Source: Mnemiopsis leidyi
Taxonomy: Eukaryota > Ctenophora > Tentaculata > Lobata > Bolinopsidae
Direction: 5' to 3'
DNA length: 64,000 nt
Assembly: GCA_000226015.1 (NCBI GenBank)
Contig: JH152975.1
Coordinates: 288,065 to 352,064 of the forward strand
Shown here in pieces: positions 58,001 through 64,000 of the stretch; the first letter of the stretch is position 1; each line of letters begins with the position of its first letter. The translations under genes were made by a program, and so were the position numbers. The notes beneath the pieces were generated by a model, which made no database searches, was not told where the DNA came from, and saw nothing but the letters and a program-made list of their open reading frames with translations.

Positions 58001-59150
58001 AAAATGTTTAGGCGTTTTAAGTAGTTAACACATGATGTACTTTATTCTGCGGAGATACGTGTCGACTGTTATTTCAGGGAGAAAATCTGAGATTTCCAGT
58101 GAAAACTTGACAAGGAGCTCTACTTGTCAGCGTCCCTACTTTTTTATCATATTTCTATAACTTAATTGTGTAAGACATGTGTTTAAAATGATGAGATAAT
58201 TATTCATAGCGTTAATCTGATTACACAAGATCGTGTTTCGTGGCTTTATGCAACCAAGTCAAGTCGACCCACTTCTCTATGATGTAGACTCTTAGCTTAG
58301 TTGAACTAAGACTCTTGCTTAGTTGAAGTTGATTTTTTAACGACATCGCTCATATATTCTAGACAAAGCTCAGGACCACTGGACCAGCTTGCCAAGTCTG
58401 GTCCATCTTTTAATCGTTCCTGCTGTCTAATGTATTTCAGTACTCTTTGATGGCGAGAAAAGGTAAACAAATACCCTTGAACTAAAAGATAATAATTGGC
58501 CCACCTTTATTGAATAAAAAGTATGGTACTACGGTAGCTCAGTCGGTATTTCTCATTGTTGATTTCACGTTTCTAAGTATAACAGAAATAACTTCACGTA
58601 TTAGTAATTTATTAGATAAAAATGCATGTCGTAACATTTTATATACAGTATACACAGAATAACATAGTTAAGATCAATAGTGCTGCAGCAATGTACTCAT
58701 AAATCTAAATCAAACCTTCTTTCAACACTTTCTCGATTTCAAAGAGCAGGCTCAATTCTACACCGTGAAATGCTAAGCTTACACAACGGTTAGTTTTGTG
58801 CCACGATTCAATCTTCCAATTAGGACCATGTGGTCAGTTATCTACTCTTAGCGAAGTATCGTGCTGTGCTCAAAATTGCTGTTTAACATGATAGAGAACT
58901 AACATATTATCCTGTTTTTCAGGTGTATGACCCCTGGCTGGGTAGAGATTTAAAATCAAGCAGCCCCTGGCCCCCGTGAACAGAGAAGAGAACAACGAAA
59001 ATATCTCGTCTTGTAACAAACCTGAATCTGGTTAGAAAAGGGTTGTAAACTGCCGTCAAAACAGCTCCTGTAGGCAGTAATACTAAGGAGAACCACAACA
59101 GTCACGACAACAGTGAAGATACCCACGGGCACATCTCGTCTTGATATCAT
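52015..59150 (-). CDS. Type II Golgi carbohydrate sulfotransferase, 9 exons, 379 aa
   Basis: Exons in transcript order: 59150-59022, 56565-56426, 56216-56111, 55896-55728, 54601-54480, 54353-54261, 52723-52601, 52436-52311, 52146-52015; phases agree and the total is a whole open frame. The N-terminus has a short cytosolic tail and one signal anchor (VPVGIFTVVVTVVVLLSITAY), then a Ser/Gln-rich stem. The 5'-phosphosulfate loop is R-SGSTWLGTIF, with its codon split across exons 2 and 3, followed by YVFEPLDP. The 3'-phosphate motif is VVHLIRDPRAVIRSRM. A PAPS-region RYLRVRYQDM sequence and an EFLRTFGYD C-terminus complete it. The family transfers sulfate from PAPS to Gal, GalNAc or GlcNAc; the acceptor sugar cannot be assigned. 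Confidence 0.85.
52963..54154. mobile_element. Insertion with 14-bp target duplication, containing an assembly gap
   Basis: GCAAACTAAACATG occurs at 52949-52962 and 54155-54168, bracketing about 1.19 kb in the sulfotransferase intron between exons 54261-54353 and 52601-52723. The right end is an AGAGAGAGAG tail. A long target duplication and a simple-repeat tail suggest a retroposed (LINE- or SINE-type) insertion. 557 unresolved bases (53273-53829) hide its centre, and no reverse transcriptase is visible in the readable part. Confidence 0.55.
53273..53829. other. Assembly gap (557 N)
   Basis: This is a run of N inside the insertion at 52963-54154. The sulfotransferase reading frame joins in phase across it, so no exon needs to be missing. 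Confidence 0.99.
54620..55400. other. Sulfotransferase intron, very AT-rich
   Basis: TAGCTAGC- and TATTATAT-type low-complexity sequence dominates 54930-55400. No feature beyond simple sequence is seen. Confidence 0.5.
56604..57125. repeat. About 274-bp tandem duplication
   Basis: 56604-56877 and 56878-57125 are near-identical (shared blocks include CTACACATCAGAATTAAATT, CAATCGATG-GCGACTTTTCC and GGTAACGACACGGGGCAAGA), with few substitutions, so the duplication is recent. A 17-18 bp ATACAGTACAAGTTACA subrepeat lies within each copy. It is intronic, upstream of sulfotransferase exon 2. Confidence 0.85.
57500..57602. repeat. Array of short hairpins, CGGACAAxAGTCCG
   Basis: Five copies of CGGACAA(G/T/C)AGTCCG, each a self-complementary CGGAC/GTCCG hairpin joined by TT or T-rich spacers, lie in the first intron of the sulfotransferase gene. 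Confidence 0.75.
57610..59021. other. First intron of the sulfotransferase gene, right part
   Basis: No coding frame with a recognisable domain, RNA gene or repeat was identified beyond short A/T runs. Confidence 0.4.
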
Positions 59151-61889
59151 GGCTCATCCAGCCCATCACACCATCCTGGGCGCGTTACTAATTAGATAAT
59201 TAGGTAATCGATTCGGTAATTAATTTGGTAATTAGTTGATGTGAGAGAGAGATCTCCAAGTAAAGATCAAATGATGCAAAGTTTTAGCAATTTATACGTT
59301 TTGTAAGCGATGAAAGTAACCAAGAACTTTGATGCCTTAATTCCTGGGGAATCCGGAGCGAAAACTTCACTCCAATGTTTTCATTATGAATAGAATTTGA
59401 TAGTTCTCGCCCTCAAATAAAAGAAAATAAAGTCTTAATCAATACTATGGGAATTTGACAACACAAAGCAGTTTTGTTAAATAGCTGGGGGTTACGTTAA
59501 TACGTTACTGTAGGACTTACAAAGACTAATCCAGTATCCACTGTAGTACAAGAATAAATGGGCCAACTGCTCGAATAACAAAAGCCTCATGGAATGCAAC
59601 TTAATAGCTGCAGAATATATGGAGATTCTGAGGTTTAAGGTAGCACATAGTATGTTATATGTTACTAGTGTAGCCCCACATTGGGATATGTTAGTGTAGC
59701 AGATCTACATTGGTATATGTTAGTGTAGCACCTACATGGGGATATGTTAGTGTAGCATCTACATTTTGATATGTTAGTGTAACACCTACATTGGGACACA
59801 TTAGCATAATTAGGATGATGGCAACCATCCCAGAAAAGACACTCGAGGGACTCATTTATTTTTAATTGTTTCCTAAAAAGAAAAAATTGCTACATGAAGT
59901 GTGGATTGTGGCGTAAGACCGGAGTTCATAGAAATAAACATTTCAAACTTTGAGCAGTGTAGCACCCACATTGAGATATGTTAGTGTAGCAGATCTACAT
60001 TGGGATATGTTAGTGTAGCAGATCTACATTGGGACATGTTATGTTAGTGTAGCATCTACATTGGGATATGTTAGTGTAGCAGATCTACATTGGGACACAT
60101 TAGTGCAGCATCTACATTGGAACACATTAGCATAATTAGGATGGTGGCAACCATCCCAGAAAAGACACTCGAGAAACTCATTTATTTTTAATTGTTTCTT
60201 AAAAAGAAAAAATTGCTACATGAATTGTGGACTGTGGCGTAAGACCGGAGTTCATAGAAAGAAACATTTCAAACTTTGAGCAGGGAGAAAATCTGTCGAG
60301 GAATCCGAATTTGATAGTGTCTAAGCGGAAAAATTATCACGTGGCCCCTAAGTGACACCTTATGAGATCCAAAATGGAAATTTTCAACCATCAGTTGGCA
60401 GTAAAGTTAGACTGATCATTCATATTGCACAGCTAAAAATTACTAATAGCCCTCTAGCTTTGCCTTTTCTGGTATGAGGCATGCTTTGCGTTTTGGACTG
60501 AAATACATAAGTGCCTCAACTAGGTCTAGGGCATAATTTTCAGAAACAAAGTTTTCGGTTACAGAACTGCACATTTTATGCATATTTTATGACCAAGGAC
60601 GCTCTTATGAAATAATCTTGTTAATGTCGGATGTAGGTAGGTATGTTCTGATGTAGGTATGTCTGTCAGTCATAAAAACACGAAATTTGTAGTATGTATT
60701 AATAATTATAATTACTAAAACCAACACCGAGTACCATGACAACACCAAGCAGTTCTTGATAACCTTATCGTTTGCTATACAACAATGTTACACGGCTTAT
60801 ACTGGTCTACCTAATCGTACCACAAAGACGAGTGTCTATGTAATCAAATGAGTTAGCTATTTTATCATTATAAAGTTATACATGAATAATAAAATTACAA
60901 ATTGCATTACAATATGAAAACGGATATATATTCATGACTGCACTACAACATCTTGTACTTGCGAAATTCTAGTTTACTTGTATAATCTTAAATCTTTATG
61001 TCCAGTACTAGTTTAACACTAATAACAAAGTCCAATACACTGCCTGACCAAACTCAAGACAGAATCCGCTGCACCTGCCTAAATAGCCGCAGAAGGTTCT
61101 GCACTTGAGTACTTGAAACAAATCGTACACCATAGTGTGAGTATGCTTAACACAGATCAACTTCGAAAACACTTTGATGTAACTACTCCCGTGGAATTCT
61201 GTCGCAAAAGTAATGCCGAAAATCAAGCTTTTTTGTCAGAGGTCCTTAAAAGCAAAGTAACAAGAAAAACTATGTGGCTAAAATCTACATGGCGAACTAT
61301 AATGTAAATACAAGATTAAAACTTCAACATGAAAAAATGTGCAATGGACAGCACTTTTGCACAGGCTATTCTTCACTTGGACTGTGGAGAATCGATAATT
61401 CTAAAAGGGTATAATGAGCAGGGCTATTTAATTGATACGTAATTTGACTTTAAACACTTGTTTAGTTTTTAATATAATTAATACAATTAGTCAAAATAAA
61501 CAGAATTCCAATGTTATGAAAATAAAATAAAGCTTAAAACCGCAACAATGTACATACAGATAAAATGTCAAATATTTATGAAATTATTTCCTGCATGGTA
61601 CCAATAGAATTAATATAACCAGCTCATGTACGAAACATACGGTATACCGTATAAAAATAATCGGTTCATAATTTTATACAACCAATTAATTATGCTTTTA
61701 AAAACAGATAATTCCGTGTGGTATTATCCAATGGCCTGCTACTTATCAAACATTTTTTATCTTGATCAAGTTAAGTCGCAAAAAATTATCTATCATTGCC
61801 TATTGAAAAACATACGTTACGATCTCAGAATGTACTGCAAATGCTTGTAGGATTGCTTCATCTACAAACTGAATAGAACAATGGGTTAT
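59151..61889. other. Intergenic region between the two sulfotransferase genes
   Basis: The left part should contain the promoter of the gene ending at 59150. The central part holds the repeats at 59640-60290. The right part is AT-rich, with frames at 61113-61307 and 61626-61850 that show no domain. Confidence 0.45.
59640..60290. repeat. Composite repeat: 26-bp units plus a duplicated block of about 170 bp
   Basis: Units of the type CTACATTGGGATATGTTAG-TGTAGCA recur at 59670-59810 and 59960-60125. Each run is followed by the same block (GCATAATTAGGATG...CATTTCAAACTTTGAGCAG) at about 59803-59957 and 60127-60283. The whole composite is therefore duplicated in tandem. Confidence 0.8.
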
Positions 61890-63089
61890 TCATGGCTTGT
61901 CTGTTATGACACGTGGCCAAGGATTTTCAGCTATCTTGTTGAGACTGTCATCATAAATGTTGACATACCCCAAATAGTCCAACAGTTCTTTGCACTCTAC
62001 TTCTATTTCGTGAATGTGTTTGGGGCTGGCAGACATCCACTTGTACAAAACAGTGAGAGTGTCTCTGTACACACTGAACCCAGCGAATCTTCCGTCAGGG
62101 TCCTTACCGTTTTGAACCAATGATTTGCCATGGGTTATCCCTTCAATATATTCCTCTGTCTCTTTAGTGAAATCCAACCCAACAAACTCATAAAGCCGTT
62201 TTGCCCATTTTATCGGATCAACAGACATTTCTTCATGGCTCAACCGTATGTATTGATCAGCTGTAAAAACTCCAGAATCTCCGACTTTTAGATTGGCAAG
62301 TTCTCTTGAACAGAGACTTCTCCTTTGTTTACTCTGTTCAGATGGACTTAGTTGACCATATTTAGGACCACCCTCACTAAACATGTAGTCGAAAAGTTTC
62401 TCTCTGGACATGATATGGGGACGAGGATCACGTATCAAATGAATAATTTTTAATGGCATGCCAATCTCCCTCTGCAATGTGAGATAATCACTGATGTCAT
62501 GTACCCTTATAACCTTCTGGACCACATGTGATTTCGAGTGGCAATAAGATGTTAAACTTTCAGGACAGTTTCCATTATCGTCACAGTGTTTCAAAAAGGG
62601 TTGGTATTTGGGGTACCTTCCAAGAACCATTGGAAATTGTGTTTCAGATGGGTGTTCGATGTTGCATTTATATGTATCTGCTAGCTGCAGTATATGGCCT
62701 GTCTCAAGTGAAAGATCAGCCTGTTCTCTTGCTCTGGCATTTAGTGATGATGGGTACAATGGCTCATAAACATAGAACACATTGGGATTGTTCCAGAAGA
62801 ATGAACTAAGCCAAGTAGAGCCAGAGCGCCCCTCACAATTTAAAATTATAGCAACTTTAGAGCCAATTGGGAACTTTGAGTAACTACTATCTGCTTCAGA
62901 TGTTCCTGTTTCTCTGGAATAAACTATGGGCTTTGTATGATGTTTAACCTCGTCTTTCTGTTCAAGATTAGAAAAATCGGGACCAGCGGTTTCATTGTAG
63001 TATTTGTAGGAAGATTCCAGGTGAACAAACATTACATAAAGAACACAGAAGATAATGGCGATTCCTAGAAGAAATTTCTTGGATGCCAT
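61890..63089 (-). CDS. Carbohydrate sulfotransferase, single coding exon, 399 aa
   Basis: The start chosen is MASKKFLLGIAII at 63089, which places a signal anchor (FLLGIAIIFCVLYVMFVHL) at the N-terminus. A TTGCAG acceptor just upstream argues against the earlier in-frame Met and for a 5' UTR intron. The 5'-phosphosulfate motif is CEGRSGSTWLSSFFWNNPNV, then YVYEPLYP. The 3'-phosphate motif is IIHLIRDPRPHIMSREK. IRLSHEEM...PIKWAKRLYEFVGLDF corresponds to the RYEDL region. Cysteines match the usual luminal fold. It belongs to the same superfamily as the gene at 52015-59150 but with a different exon structure. The acceptor is unknown. Confidence 0.88.
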   Translation of the reverse strand: MASKKFLLGIAIIFCVLYVMFVHLESSYKYYNETAGPDFSNLEQKDEVKHHTKPIVYSRETGTSEADSSYSKFPIGSKVAIILNCEGRSGSTWLSSFFWNNPNVFYVYEPLYPSSLNARAREQADLSLETGHILQLADTYKCNIEHPSETQFPMVLGRYPKYQPFLKHCDDNGNCPESLTSYCHSKSHVVQKVIRVHDISDYLTLQREIGMPLKIIHLIRDPRPHIMSREKLFDYMFSEGGPKYGQLSPSEQSKQRRSLCSRELANLKVGDSGVFTADQYIRLSHEEMSVDPIKWAKRLYEFVGLDFTKETEEYIEGITHGKSLVQNGKDPDGRFAGFSVYRDTLTVLYKWMSASPKHIHEIEVECKELLDYLGYVNIYDDSLNKIAENPWPRVITDKP

Positions 63090-64000
63090 AGCTAAAACAC
63101 TGCAAGTAGAAGGTTCAATATTCAGCTCCAACAATCATATTACCTGGGGAAGATGGAAATATGTCATAGTTGAAATATATCACTTCTATATTTTGATCAT
63201 ATTATCAGTATGATTCAAGGACATATCAATTAAGAAAAAACATATAAAACAGATTCCAAGTCCATACTGTTAGGAGGTAATTTCTGATTACATAAAATTG
63301 AAATATCAAAGTAACAACAAGTGCAAGTCCAAATAAGGCAGTCCAATAGAAATAAGTCAAATTTTTAACAGACCAAATCTTAGTCTCTTTCTGTAGGGTA
63401 TGTTATCACAACATCTCTGCTTCCCACCCAATGCCTCCTCTTGTGTTCAAAACTAGTGGGGTGAGACTGTTTTCTTATGTAAATAGCAGGAATTCCTTTG
63501 GATGCATGAGATGGGGTTATGGCCATGGGGTGAAAAACCCCTATATAATATATCCCCAAATGCTTTGGCCAATGGTATGTTCCTTCGCTAACATCTAGTC
63601 TAGCTTTTCCAGTCACTGTTTCTTCAGTGAGGTGCTGATGTTGAGAGATAACAGTATATCTGCAATTATGTCTCTACGTCTCTTGTTATGTCAAAGAGGT
63701 ACAAACCCTCCTTTCTTACATATCAGGGTGTACTGTGTAGTTACCATTGTTCTCTTCCCCACAAGCACAAACTGAAGCTATGTCTTCAATTCTAAATTTC
63801 AGTGGATGAGATGTTAGCCAGGAAACATATATAGCAGCTGGGTACTGGTTAGGGGTTAGGAGGTGAAAATGTTCACAACTTTAAAAACTAAAGTAGTTAT
63901 ATAATAAAATAACATTTATCAAGAAAAATATAATAGGATTTCTAGAAATTTAAATCCTTTACTGCAGGAAATAAAAGTTAATCCATCTATGCTAAATATT
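63090..64000. other. Right window edge
   Basis: The left end should hold the 5' UTR intron of the preceding gene. A minus-strand frame at 63380-63616 (includes TYHWPKHLGIYYIGVFHPM) is more GC-rich than its surroundings but matches no family I know. The rest is AT-rich. Confidence 0.35.

Noticed and set aside
63380-63616. 78-residue minus-strand frame near the right edge
   Set aside because: It has higher GC than its surroundings but no recognisable domain, and it is not needed by the adjacent single-exon gene.

Overview
The window looks like 64 kb of animal nuclear DNA. Genes are broken by many short GT-AG introns, the background is AT-rich, and there are microsatellites, tRNA-headed repeats and two assembly gaps (13460-13470 and 53273-53829). 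The protein set (a fused Glu/Pro-tRNA synthetase with WHEP repeats, a TMC channel, a class A GPCR, Golgi sulfotransferases, and a secreted kringle/PAN/fucolectin/sushi mosaic) is metazoan. A cnidarian or another early-branching animal seems plausible, but the sequence does not fix the phylum.

Layout. 1-2400: a GC-rich nest of very small transposable elements, all with TTG...CAA-like ends and mostly 8-bp target duplications. 2400-5980: largely featureless, with one short orphan ORF. 5983-20697 (+): a 32-exon gene for a secreted protein of about 2300 residues. 21305-24770 (-): a TMC gene, convergent with the mosaic gene. 26236-47263 (-): a 29-exon EPRS gene. Its introns hold an antisense single-exon GPCR (32921-33937), a possible antisense secreted peptide gene (43528-43734), two SINE-like repeats, a 29-bp perfect hairpin and several minisatellites. 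47995-48963 (-): a FAM185A-like gene. 49981-51481: a second nest of the same tiny elements. 52015-59150 (-): a 9-exon carbohydrate sulfotransferase. 61890-63089 (-): a second sulfotransferase with a single coding exon.

Exon models were assembled by hand from splice sites, reading-frame phase and family conservation. In every multi-exon model the phases join without a break: EPRS 1575 aa, TMC 850 aa, sulfotransferase 379 aa, mosaic 2307 aa.

The most unusual signals are three. First, the tiny elements are unrelated internally but share the same ends and target size, and they are nested in one another in both directions. Second, in several introns of two different genes the tandem repeat unit contains the gene's own splice donor or acceptor. 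Third, the mosaic gene's domain order is unusual, and 25 of its 31 introns are in phase 1. No pathway links the genes. The mosaic protein and the sulfotransferases both concern extracellular or Golgi glycans, but nothing here shows a shared role. No retroviral or LTR element was recognised.
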